Below, one piece after another: positions 52,871-63,774 of a stretch of DNA of 64,000 nucleotides. Below the pieces are notes generated by a model, which saw nothing but the letters and a program-made list of their open reading frames with translations, made no database searches and was not told where the DNA came from. Origin of the DNA: Glossina fuscipes (Eukaryota > Arthropoda > Insecta > Diptera > Glossinidae); the NCBI RefSeq assembly GCF_014805625.2, contig NW_023998414.1:19857724-19921723 (forward strand), written 5' to 3'. The translations under genes were made by a program, and so were the position numbers. Position 1 is the stretch's first letter. Each line of letters starts with the position of its first letter.

Positions 52871-53473
52871 TGTACTAAAAGCTGTGTATTGTATAAATAT
52901 TGATATATTCTTAGTCTTAAGGTAAATTGAGGACTAGAGATTTTTCGTTAATTCTAGGTTAGGTTAACAGCTCGGGCATTAACCTCGAACTTTCAGGCAA
53001 CTCCTGGAATCGATATCCGATATAACAATAAAATATTGCAACATCGTTTTTTCTTTTTTTCATATACAAGTTTATCTCACTCTTTGACACGTGGTGATTT
53101 AAATTAAGTTTCAACGTCGAACGGCAGACGACCATGAATAAATCGGTGCACGAAGTTATGTCAATAGAGTTGAGTTTGTTTTATTGAGCAATATTTTAGT
53201 ACATAAGAACAGTAAAAGTCATTGCATATAGTTTTGCATGTGCTGTAGTAAATTTTTAATCAAAGGATATCCTCAAAGTCAGCTCGAAGTCAGTCCGAAG
53301 CTCCCATGGTATTCTCTCCATAGCATGCCTTAAACATGAAAGCTTAGAAGATTATTGAGATTCGAATTAATTGTAGATAAAATTGTTTATGTCTGAAATA
53401 TATTTCGCTAATGCGCTGTGAAGATGTCTTTTTACATTCATACGAACGCTTTCTTCCGTGTTTGATGCTTAAA

Positions 53474-54520
53474 GTAAAAGACAGAGTGTCCCAAAATTTA
53501 CATTAGATTTGAATTTGCCGCCATAAAAATGTTGGCAACCAAAACGAAAAAAAATAATTTGACGGCCGACAGTTTAGGGTTCGCATTACGCGAGGGAGAG
53601 ACGCGCGAAAATGAACTCGAGCTACTCGAGCAACGATTGTTACTTACGCTCGAAATCGTGTTATGATGACCTAGTGGTTTTTTCCTAAATTAGGTGGCGA
53701 TTTGATGTGAATGACATGTAGTTTGAGCAAGATGACGCCACATCCCATACATCCTGTTAAAAAATACACTTACTGCATGAGACATTCCCTGGCCTTGTAC
53801 TCACCCGTTTCGATGATCACAGTTTCGATAAGAGAATGCGTATGCGGCAGCAAAGTCGTTGAAACCATGTGCCCGATGTGTTATTCTATACATGATTTAG
53901 AAAAAATTTGCAATCAAGTGAGAAAATTATATTCAATCGAGATCGAATCTTTTATACCCATCACTGATGTCCTAAAGCAGAATACAAAGTAAAAGAACTA
54001 CATTTTCATCCTCTATATAATGGGCGCGACTGATTTTTTCTATTTTCAAAACAAGAGTTTTTATCGCTTAGATGTGTAGGCGGTGCAGGCGCGTCTTTGG
54101 AAAAGTTCTTCTTCGAAATTCTTTTGCAAATTTACAGGCGATAACTTTATTTTCGCGAGCGGGAGAATACTTACACAGCTGTGCAGACAGACAGATGGAC
54201 AGACGAACAGAGAGACATGTTTAGATTCATTCTAACTTTAAAACTGGCCAAGAATTTATATACTCTATGGTGTGTTTGCAGATTTTTTCCGTGCCTTATA
54301 AAGATATTGAAAAAAAATTTAAATTTTGATACACATAGCAATGGGTGGCCCAGTTTCAATGCCAACCTGCGCGCAAGAACTTCGAAGGACATGCTTAAAA
54401 AGATGCAGAATTTGACGATAATCAAGAATACATGGCCTCATCCTTAGGTGATGGGTATAAAAATTAACTCTGCTTTCTATTTAATTCAAATTTTGCATAA
54501 ATTTTGGGACATCCTTTATA
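53474..54520 (+). mobile_element. Decayed Tc1/mariner-type transposon with terminal inverted repeats
   Basis: The left end has GTGTCCCAAAATTTA (53487-53501) followed by a GATTTGAATTT stretch. The right end, read on the minus strand, has ATGTCCCAAAATTTATGCAA and AATTTGAATT. Both ends are next to TA. Inside, 53727-53750 translates as QDDATSHT, like the WFxQDGATxHT motif of Tc1/mariner transposases. 53831-53886 translates as RMRMRQQSR, stop, NHVPDVLF, like the conserved C-terminal RVRxCxxSRGGHxxDVxF. Stops and only about 100 nt between motifs show an internal deletion, so the element is dead. A minus-strand family B repeat lies inside it (about 54000-54240). Confidence 0.75.
54000..54240 (-). 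repeat. Family B repeat nested in the Tc1/mariner element
   Basis: The reverse complement has AAAATAAAGTTATCGCCTGT, AAATTTGCAAAAGAATTTCG and AAAATCAGTCGCGCCCATTA, matching the 31- and 40-kb copies. It lies between the transposase remnants and the right inverted repeat. Confidence 0.6.
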
Positions 54521-54899
54521 TGAAATCATTTCTTGGGGTATAACGTTTAACTATATTAATTGCTTTCCAGAATGTTTTTCAAAAGAAAATCATACCAGTG
54601 GATATATATCAAAAACAGGACTATAATGGTTAAATATACCTGGATTTCAGAGTAAAAAGTAATTACGTCCATCAAACACATATTGACCAAGAGCAGAGAC
54701 AACAGGTTAACAAACCTTTAATGCACGTCACCTTAGGGCATGGTTAAAAAACTTTGGGGAGTATTTTTTTCAGTTAGGAATCTATACAAGCATTAGCAGT
54801 GTAGTAAAAATGCACGCAGCAAATATCAGCTTCTTTCTCGATTCTTGAGCGCGAATATTTTAACGACAGGCGAGAGTTAGAGAACGTAGCTGAGTTAAC

Positions 54900-55230
54900 G
54901 CGTAACCTTGAGCGAATGAAGCAGAAATATACAAGGTGGAGATTTGGCGACATATTTTTACATGTTATAAATGGAAAATAATCAATGACGTAACCAACGA
55001 TGATAGGTGTATTTTGTCCTTGGGCATTTTTATGGAAACGTATTCAGTACGTAAGCCGTGGATATGCATAATGCTTAGCCGCTTGTCGATAGCGCTCATA
55101 CGTGCTAAGCCTCAGAAATTCCTTTGTTTTTTTTCAAATGAACTAAAAGTAAAACTAGGGCGTGCCACCCATATTTCCCATATTTCTTAGGGTCACTCGG
55201 TGAAATTTCAATGTCATATATTCCATAAGA
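54900..55230 (+). repeat. Family B-like dispersed repeat, diverged
   Basis: GGGCGTGCCACCCATATTTC followed by CCATATTTCTTAGGGTCACT is a phrase I recall from common fly dispersed repeats. It is weakly related to family B by its GGGCGTG/CGCCC phrases; membership is uncertain. Confidence 0.35.
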
Positions 55231-55475
55231 TTTTTTGTAAGATTTTTTTTTATATTTACACATTAGTCAAAGAAAAAGAGTAATGAATAAAGACGCCCTG
55301 GAATTTTGATGATAAATTTTTTCATATTTAAAAATTGGTGCAGTGTTACCGCCCATACTGGGAAAGTGATATCAAGCTTCTTAGGATTTCTTTAAGTCTT
55401 AAATAATGAAAGTAAATTTAATACTTTATTATATTAATTGGAAAAAAAAAATTTCTCTTATACATAACATATATC

Positions 55476-55481
55476 TTTATT
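55476..55481 (-). terminator. Poly(A) signal of gene C
   Basis: AATAAA on the minus strand about 62 nt after the stop codon. Confidence 0.6.
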
Positions 55482-55542
55482 GCTTACAATTGTACATAAA
55501 TATTATATAATTTCATTTTAAGAGATTTCAGTTTCATTTGCA

Positions 55543-57156
55543 CTAATGATTTTTCCTTCTTTTCCTCTGCATTAATGAGCCTATTTTTAATCCTCTACGA
55601 TTTTCTGAAGCTTGTCTGCCTAGACCTGGCTCTGAATCATCGCCTACTACTATAAAATCATTTTCGGTATCCGTTGCGATTGGTTTCTCTACTTTAGTTC
55701 GAGATGTCATTACGTCCGTTCCAACTTTCCTTTGCCTCACGCTAGATGGTCGCTTTGTAGCTTTAAAAATATTATATAACGAATCTTCAGGTAATGCTTG
55801 TACGGTTTGTGGTCGAATAGACGGTGTTTTCTCATAATCTTGTTCGACCGCTTGCTCAGGAAATTGGAATTGAGGTATTCCAATTACTACCGGCCTAATA
55901 TATATATAGGGTAAAGACGATGTAGTAGGTCGTGTATTTTCTACGCTATTTTGTGCCGGCTTTTTTATGTAGTTAATCGGTGTTGAAGCGGTATCAAGTG
56001 TCGTGCCTTCTTCAAGTAGATATAACTTTTGACCTTGACCATTAATCAGCAATTTAACTTGTTCGCGTTGTTTGCCGGAACTTGCGCTTGCAGGGTTTTG
56101 ACTGCCTATAAATTGCTGTATGAATTTTTCTAAATTTTTCGGCGGATTTTTCTTCTGTCGTTGTTGCTGCTGTTGTTGATAATACTGTCTGGCATGGAAT
56201 TTATCACTTAAACGATTTTCATCCTTACGTCTTTTTGCTTCATTGCCTTTATTATTTGAAGCTTTGTAACGTCGTCGATGCTGCGGTCTTTGCGTTTCTT
56301 CCTCATATTCGTCTTCAGTGTAGCTGTCCTCATCGTCGTTGTCGTCATTATCATTTTCTTCAATATCTTCCTTATTGTCTAATTCCTCAATACTATCTTC
56401 TTCTTGGTCATTATCTCGCTCAATATTCTCATTGGAATCGAAACTGTCATTATCGTCGTTATCGTAAAAACCGTTATCATTTTCTTGTAGAACATTAGGA
56501 AATTTGTTGTTGTGTCGCTGAGGAAGCTTCTGGTTGGCTATAGAAATTGTAGGCCTTTTGGTTGTACCTCGGCGACGCTGTACATGAACTACTACATCAG
56601 GTTGTTCCGTTGTGACTGGACTAGCGATAGCTGAGCTAACAGGCGTATCCGCCGAATTTGGCAATAGAATTGGTACACGTAACCATTGGGTCAGACTATC
56701 TCTCCACGAATTCAATGATGAATTCAAACTTTGACCAGTGGCAAAGCCAAGCCATGACCACGGCGAAAGAGCCGGTGAGGTAGAAGCTTGTTTAGCATCA
56801 CCAAATGGCGGTTGACCTACTGCCGGCTTAAGGGCAATAAAAGGTTGAAGAATAAAATCGGTCACCGTAGGTGGTTTTTTGTTTGGTGAGAGCAGTTCCG
56901 TTTCTATTTTCTCAGAATCATTTCCTTTAGGCGCTTGATTGTTTTGATCTAAAAGTTCGAAAACGTTCTATAAACTGTTTGTTTATTTGTAATCTATCGG
57001 ACAATGTTACTTACCTTCGCTATTCGATGTATTAAATGAGGGAACAGTAAGCTTTTCAGATAAAATATTTCCATTTTCCTTTTCCATTGCCGTCGATCCA
57101 TCTTGAGCCGTAACGGCTGCCATCGAAATAATTATAATGAAACTACAAATTTTCAT
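55543..57156 (-). CDS. Gene C: large secreted protein with central acidic block then basic Gln-rich block
   Basis: Exon 1 (57156-57015) starts with the signal peptide MKICSFIIIISMAAVTA and 30 further residues. A 66-nt phase-1 intron (donor GTAAGT, acceptor ACTTTTAG) leads to exon 2 (56948-55543), 515 aa in all. Residues about 76-205 are Pro/Ser-rich with a hydrophobic start. Next is an acidic block rich in Asp, Asn and Glu (for example DNDDNDSFDSNENIERDND, EENDNDDNDDEDSYTEDE). A basic block with RRPQ/HRRRY and a run of Gln follows, then a less charged end with PYIYIRPVVIGIPQF. The C-terminus is basic (MQRKRRKNH). No catalytic domain is visible. It is the longest of the four related genes. Splice phase, TATA spacing and charge-block order match A and B. 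Function unknown; secretion inferred from the signal peptide. Confidence 0.85.
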
Positions 57157-57274
57157 TTTACGCTTTCCTACAATAATAATGAAAGATAGTTAACGCTCTA
57201 AACTAAAGCCAAAATGCCAGCTTTGACACTCGGTATATATTTGCAAATGGTTTAACGTTCTCGCAAACGTTGGC

Positions 57275-57281
57275 TTTTATA
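57275..57281 (-). promoter_or_regulatory. TATA box of gene C
   Basis: TATAAAA in AATATAAAAGCCAACG, 125 bp before the ATG. A second TA-rich run (ATATATAC, about 57233-57240) is closer and is an alternative. Confidence 0.6.
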
Positions 57282-57569
57282 TTTTTTAGAATTCTTGTAA
57301 TTAGATTTTCGAAAAAACTTTGGTGTAAATGATGAATATAAAAGAAATCTTTTCGATTAGTTCGTTTGCTGCCATAATATGAGTCAACTATCTTGAATCT
57401 ATTGGTATATGTATTCGGAAACTGTTGAAAGAAAATGAGAGGAATAGAACCGTCCACGAACTTTTTGTAGATATAATCAGTCGTTATGTTTATCTTATGT
57501 TCCAGCGAATTGAGCAAATCAAGTTTTGTTTATGTTTGCATCCACCGCTCACAGAGACCCATTAAGGGA

Positions 57570-57610
57570 TAACAAGGGTATATTAACTTTATCAGGGCGT
57601 ATGTAACACG
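57570..57610 (+). repeat. Family A repeat, short 5' fragment
   Basis: AGGGTATATTAACTTTATCA followed by GGGCGTATGTAACACGC resembles the start of family A. Confidence 0.4.
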
Positions 57611-60096
57611 CAAAAAATATGAATTAAATACACGAACATGTATGCCTTCCATTCTAAGTCAACTTAGAATTCATTAACGTCTTTCCCTTTGCCTATTTAT
57701 CTCCGAGTTGGTCCACTGTTAATAAGCCCGCATACGCATCACAATTGACAAAAAGCAATTTTTAACGGATTTCTTGGCGAATTGGTAATTGAAGCATGGA
57801 CATGCGTCATTGCAAATTTTTTTACAAAATCTGATGGACTTTGTTTGTAATAGAAATTTGCCGTTAGTTGTCGTTTATTTAAAAAATATTCTATATTATC
57901 TTACTTACGATATTAGAGCAATTTCTCGACATTAACGACTTAACCTCAATAGAGCTAAACGACGAATACAGTATTTCTGTTAATAATGTACTGATGCGAT
58001 GGGTATCTAAGATTCGCTTCAAGGTCAATATTATTTTTTCTTCTTCTTACTTGCTTTTATTATTCGAATTTTTATTGCTCAACGCCTAAAGAAACGATTA
58101 ACCTAAAAAAAAAAAAGAAAAAGGAGAACAACTTACAAGATTTTATAAAAGAGAAAAATCCCCAGCGTGGAAAGACAGACAGTGAAAGCCTCTCACCTTT
58201 TGCTACATCTTATCTCACTATAAATAATTGATAATCTAGTAAAAGCCCAAAGACAGCGGCAACATTTTTAAATTTGTGCAAATTTATACATCTTTAAAGC
58301 TTTCTTACGTTTCACTTGACCTAAATTATTCTTGTTGTTAAATTTTATAACTCATACTCTTTCTCTCTCCTTATCTAGAAAATTCTTCAAACCTAATGAA
58401 GAAACTTATTAATTATTAAATACCCAAAAAAATGAAAAAGAAAATATATATAGAAATTACATCGGTTTAAGCCGAAAGGTTACAATCGTGCAAACGGCTG
58501 CTTAAAAAACTAAGCTGTTTGAAAAAGGGGAGGAGGAAAGCAAAAAAAAAAAAAAAAAAAAAAAATACATACATACAACATTTTTTTGAAATTTTTTCCT
58601 TTACGATGAAAGGAGAGGCGATAACAAGAACAATAATATTGAAGGAGGCTACTGTCTACATTTGCATTTAAGTAACAAAAAAAAAAAAAAAAAAAAAAAA
58701 TTCTCCTGGACAATATTAAAAGATGACAACCCCGGAATCATTGTCACTCATTCTCACTCATTCATGTATTTTTAGTTTAAATGGCTCTATAGCGCACGCA
58801 GTGTAACTGATGTAAACTTCAATAAAAAAAAAAAAAAAAACTACAAAAAATCACTCATTAATCTACCTACCCACCCACACCTAATAATCTACGTAGAATA
58901 TTTTAAAAAGGTTGGTTTTTGTGTGATTGGCGAATATTTAGGTGAAATGGGCCAATTTTTAATCAGAAAACGTAATTTTTTTATTAATAAAAAATGTTCA
59001 GATTTTTGCATTATTTCTCTTTGTTTGTTTGTTAGTTTGAAAACACCGGGAAAGATTCAGATGATGGGTTTCATCCATTAGTCTGTCAAACATTTGCCTC
59101 CTCATTCTAACTCCCCGACAATTGTATGTTCGAAAGTGCACCCGTACGGTGCGCATCTGTCGAAGACAGAATCAGAATCGTGTTGCGAATTGATAGCGAA
59201 AATGACACGAAAATGTATAATCGAGTCGTCGAACTCATTGTTAACTTGTAGTTTGTTTGCAAAAACTGCTTTCCCCTCTCGGATCGCTGTTAGGCGATCG
59301 TCTCGTTGCAATTCAGGTAACATATCTTTGTTAGCAGATCGGAGAAGTTAGATATCATCATGGAATGACCATAGACTGTAACTTCCCAGCACTGTCTCAT
59401 TTGACCCAGGCACTCTTATTCGAGCACTAGGGGAAGGACCCAAAAAAATTGCCGGGAAAATGTTTTTTTGTTTAGGTACTGATTTTCTTTCGAAGGATCT
59501 ATTAAGCTAATAAAAAGGAAATGTTTTTGCCGAAAAGCTTAACTCAACTCAAGCAGTAAGCAGAGTAAATTGGGTTTACATTGAATTTTCCATATAACCT
59601 AACTTGTTGCAAATTCACGTTTACAAATTGCTAAAGGATCTCGACTCGAGTTTTCAGTAACGCCGATAGCCTTAGATGCGAATGCTTTAAGAATTTATTT
59701 CTCTGGCTAAATGAATAACAATAACACAGTAACAATAATAAAATATTTATAAAAAATATTTTAGATCAGATTTTCATCGAATTGAAGAAACTGAGATGAA
59801 TGTGGAGATTATGTAAATAAAGATTTGGATCCATGATGTGAAGAAGAAGCACAATACAAGTAAAGTTGAGCCCGGAAACCGCAAGTAAAGAGAAAAATTC
59901 TGAGATCAAAATCCCTGCTTTATAAGATCTCAACAGACTGACCAGTCGGTCAATCGTATTCACATCGCTAGTCACATCGATCAACTGCATACATAATACA
60001 TATATATATATTGCTTGTGAAATCTTCAACAGATATTTCTCTACGTAAAAAAGAAAAAAAAAACCATTTGATAACTTTAATATACTAAACTAAATA

Positions 60097-60139
<43 letters not shown>

Positions 60140-60675
60140 ATAGTACTATAATTAAGATGACCTCGCATATTGAGCGGAAAAGGAAATGTACAGTCTCTTT
60201 CAGGGTAATTTTTGCCGTCTACTTATGATTAAAATAATTGGTATTTAAACGCAAGCTTCTGTAACTCAACGTTGCAGTACAATTTTATAGTTAGCACAGC
60301 ATATAAATGCGAAGATGCAATAACAATAAAAATGAACATTTATAAGGAAACGAGAAAAGCATTTGTGTCTGGAAGCGAATTTTTAATATCCAACAGTAAC
60401 TTGAAAGCCAGGATCTTAGGTTGAATTAGTATATAAGTATAATTTGTGGCGTTCTTGGCACGTGTATGCATTTATGGCTGCTAGACAAACAGAATGAGAT
60501 GGAAACATAATCCGATAGAAAAGAATGGGGAATAGCACAGGCACGGTTGCGACTACATTAGCCAGGCATTAACACAGTTTGCGAGTATAGTTTTGGGGTA
60601 TAGTGCGGAGAACGATTAATGATTAAAGTGATTCGGAACTTCATGCTGATTACATATCGTTGGCTCGAGGAATAG

Positions 60676-60712
60676 AACTGACTGACTGACTGACTGTCTG
60701 ACTGACTGACTG
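60676..60712 (+). repeat. (TGAC)n microsatellite
   Basis: About nine TGAC units with one TGTC variant, between genes C and D. Confidence 0.85.
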
Positions 60713-61174
60713 TATCGACTAATATGAAAATCTCATCTTGAAGTAAAAATATGCTCGATTTTTATGAAGGCTTTGTCGGCTCGGTTATTCCACTCTGGAA
60801 TAATTACCAAGATTGTGATATCGAATTTATTCGTTTACACTTCGATCCATTGAGCAAGCATTCAGCTGAGCAAAATTTGGCATTGCGCAATCATTAGATA
60901 CGATCTTTAAAGTCTCATTGGAAGTGTCGCATGCAGTGTGACGAAGTTAACATAAATTCTGTGCATGAGAGTGTAGTAAGAAATTAACATAAATTTCTCA
61001 TTATCCATCAACGCGAAAGAGATGGAAATCTCTATAATATACAAATAAATTGCTAAAATTTACATAAAATGTTTGTCAAAGTGAAATAAGTTTTTGTTTT
61101 TCATTACGTAAATTTTTATTTTTTTTTCGAAAAATTAAAGCAATTTTATATAAATTTTGTCAAATTACACGACG

Positions 61175-61182
61175 TATAAATA
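61175..61182 (+). promoter_or_regulatory. TATA box of gene D
   Basis: TATAAATA in GACGTATAAATAAACTG, 99 bp before the ATG. Confidence 0.65.
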
Positions 61183-61273
61183 AACTGAGTTTATAGATAT
61201 TCTATTCAAACATTCTTCAAATTTTTAAGTCAACGTGTAGACATTTAGATATTTCGCATTCGTTCAAAACACA

Positions 61274-62123
61274 ATGAATATGATGGGCAATTATTGTTGT
61301 ACCTTCAGTTTAATTTACGTAACTCTGATGATTTGCGTTCTTGGTAAGTAAATAAAAAACACAATTGCTTCAATAATAAAAAAATAATTATAAATTATCT
61401 TATGTCTTACTACTACTTAATGTTAAAGGCAGTCCTGTGCCCCGACACTATGACGAAGTGAATGTGATTAAAGAAAATGAAATTTCGACGGTAAGAAAAG
61501 GTCGTGTTTTTCCGGGTGCTACAGCTATCAAAAAGTTGATTTTGCTTAAATTGAAAAAAGTTCTACCGATATCTCTGATTTTGCTTAGATCGAATGAACG
61601 AAATGAAGAAGAGCTTGTACCGGTCTATACTACCGATAATATACCTAATAATGCACATTTTATACCGACCCCAAATGGTATTTCCAATTATAAGGATGTT
61701 CAGGCCGTCGCAGTGCCCAATATATTTCATCAAGAACTTGTTCTACATGGCATGGATAATTTAGAGAGTTTCGCCTCGCTTCTAGACGAAGTAGAAGAAG
61801 ATAATAACAGTAAGGGCGAAAGCACCCTTATAGTAGCTGAAGCTGCAACTAATAATGATAGTGATGAAGAAGATGGCGACAACGCATACAACATAAATGA
61901 CGAAGTGCTGAATAAACCAGAAAATGCAAATATGGAATTGAATCGATCGTATGATGATTTTTACGCCACATGGACTGAGAATCGAAAGACACTACCCCAC
62001 CCAATAGAGGAGATACCTATTTACTTGTATACAATCGTCGATGCTAATCAAGCTATGGAATCAAGGCATCAAATGAAAAGTGAAAATGATAAACGTAGAA
62101 AATTCTTCAGAATAGAAAATTAA
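61274..62123 (+). CDS. Gene D: small secreted acidic protein
   Basis: Exon 1 (61274-61343) codes a signal peptide, MNMMGNYCCTFSLIYVTLMI followed by CVL, and the first base of the next codon. An 85-nt phase-1 intron (donor GTAAGT, acceptor GTTAAAG) joins exon 2 (61429-62123), 254 aa in all. The mature chain begins GSPVPRHYDEV. A Lys-rich, leucine-rich early part (about 45-65) is followed by an acidic middle (for example LLDEVEEDNNSKGES and NNDSDEEDGDN). It ends in a short basic tail (KSENDKRRKFFRIEN). No domain is recognised. The acid block is milder than in A-C, and it lies on the opposite strand, but the first-exon structure and TATA box are the same. The start was chosen as the first ATG after the TATA box. 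Function unknown. Confidence 0.8.
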
Positions 62124-62659
62124 ACTTTTTAGCTAACGTTCGACCTGAGAAGTTAAATAGAGTTTCTCTTCTAATATTAATGCTGACCGATACAATCTTT
62201 TTACGCGTATACTTGGGATTGTAATAGCGGGTTTCCCCTTCTTTGACCCGGTTGCGTACACGTTTACGTTCACATTTTTTTATTTATTTTGCAAGAGGAG
62301 GAAGAGAAGAAAATCTATTTTCCCATTAAAAGACCGAGAATCCGTAAGTAAAGAATTGTGGGGGAGAGTGAAATTGGTGGTGATACAAGAGTCATAATAA
62401 TTACGTAAGCATAAAAGTGAAAGAAAACAGATAAAAAAAAGTACAAAGGGAAAGGACAAGTTCGAGCGAGAAGGAAGAGATAGCGGCAAAAGGAAAAAGA
62501 TGCAGTGAAGAGAGCAAAATGGAGAGAAATTGACAAAAGTGGACATAGGTATCATTTACGCAGTTCTTATAAAGCAATGAACACAACAGCAGCACATAGC
62601 TTCCCACTGCACTATGGGAGTCATCCAAATAGTTGATAAAATTTATTATTTTATTATTT

Positions 62660-62890
62660 CATTTCGCCAAAATATGGCAAAAATTGCGAACTGGATATTT
62701 GCAAACAGGAGAGAACAGACGGAGCGACAGACAGACGGATAGACGTAATTAAATAGATTCAGGAAGTGAATCTGACTCGGTCGTTACAATGAAAGATGAA
62801 CCTTTTTGAAATGTCCTGGCCGTTGCATATATCCACCCAAAACTTAATATATCCTTGTAAGACAAGTGGTGTAAAGTATGAAAAACGGAG
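62660..62890 (-). repeat. Family A dispersed repeat
   Basis: The reverse complement has ACCACTTGTCTTACAAGGAT, GTGGATATATGCAACGGCC, GAGTCAGATTCACTTCCTGA and (GTCT)n-like CGTCTGTCTGTCGCTCCG, in family order. Confidence 0.55.
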
Positions 62891-63234
62891 AGTCTGCTTT
62901 AGCTTTTCTAATTAAGTGAAATTATACAATAAACAGGAATTTGGAGCACTCCACGGAAGATGTGAATCCTAAGCATTCACACATACTATGTTAGTTTTCT
63001 CTATGCTTCTTACATGCTACATCAATGGTAAGGTAATAATAATTAGCCAAAACCAGCGAACGACTGCATTAAACGAAGGGGTGTTGGATGTACGAGGTGT
63101 ATGTCGTTTTTGCTCAATTTACATTACCGTAAAAGCAGCCAAAACTTATAACTGAAATTCTTGACTCAACTCAACAAACTAAGATTCAAATACGATTCAT
63201 TCGGACGGAAAGAATTTTACAATTTTTATTATAC

Positions 63235-63774
63235 GTAAAGGGTTGGCTGAAATTTACGTCAGATTTCAATTAAATAAAGATCAGAGCAAAATTGCTTTTT
63301 ACTTGTAACCTTTTTATTGCATCATAATGTAACTAGGATAGGGTTACAGCTGGTATATGACCTCCACGGCTTCGCTGGCACATAAGCACTCTTTTATCCT
63401 TTACTTTATGCCTCCAGCCTAAAATCGATACCATACGGCGACACGTTGTGAAGGTATTCGTTTTTCGACTATCACATCTGGCAATTTTGACGATAAACGA
63501 ACTCTTCATGAGCTTCATCGCTTAGGATGCTTTTTTGCTTTGAAGTTAAATCAATATTGCGACCGTATGTGCGAACTGTCAACGCGAACGCCAAACTCTC
63601 ATTATTTTTGAAAAATTGTTCAATGATGAAAAAGCGTGCGCCACTTTTACTAGCCCTAAGCTGTCAATTGTCAAACTGGTTTTCGTCTTTTTTTTTTTTT
63701 GCTTTGCCAAGACATAACCACACAAACGGTGGCAAATTCAAATCTTGTATAAATTTTAGGACACCCTACATTTA
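63235..63774 (-). mobile_element. Second, shorter copy of the same Tc1/mariner-type element
   Basis: On the minus strand it starts (about 63774) with TAGGGTGTCCTAAAATTTAT and AGATTTGAATTTGCC, and ends (about 63235) with a matching inverted repeat (AAAGGGTTGGCTGAAATTTA on the plus strand). A minus-strand ORF includes RVLMCQRSRGGHIPAV, the same transposase C-terminal motif as the copy at 53.5 kb but better preserved. At about 540 bp it lacks most of the transposase. Confidence 0.7.

Larger units (their letters stand above)
51600..55470. other. Intergenic region between genes B and C
   Basis: It contains the (GA)n tract, a family A repeat with a SINE-like insert (52.5-52.9 kb), a decayed Tc1/mariner element with a nested family B piece (53.5-54.5 kb), and another family B-like stretch (54.9-55.2 kb). 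No intact gene is seen. Confidence 0.6.
57290..61170. other. Intergenic region between divergent genes C and D
   Basis: Genes C and D point away from each other, with about 3.9 kb between their TATA boxes. The space holds a short family A fragment (about 57570-57610), several poly(A) runs (58540-58565, 58677-58700, 58823-58840), (TA)n near 60101-60134 and a TGAC repeat (60676-60712). A GC-richer patch at 59094-59351 is open on both strands but has no gene context. Confidence 0.5.

Noticed and set aside
57203..57517. 104-codon minus-strand ORF upstream of gene C
   Set aside because: It starts at TTG and overlaps the gene C TATA box; no coding context.
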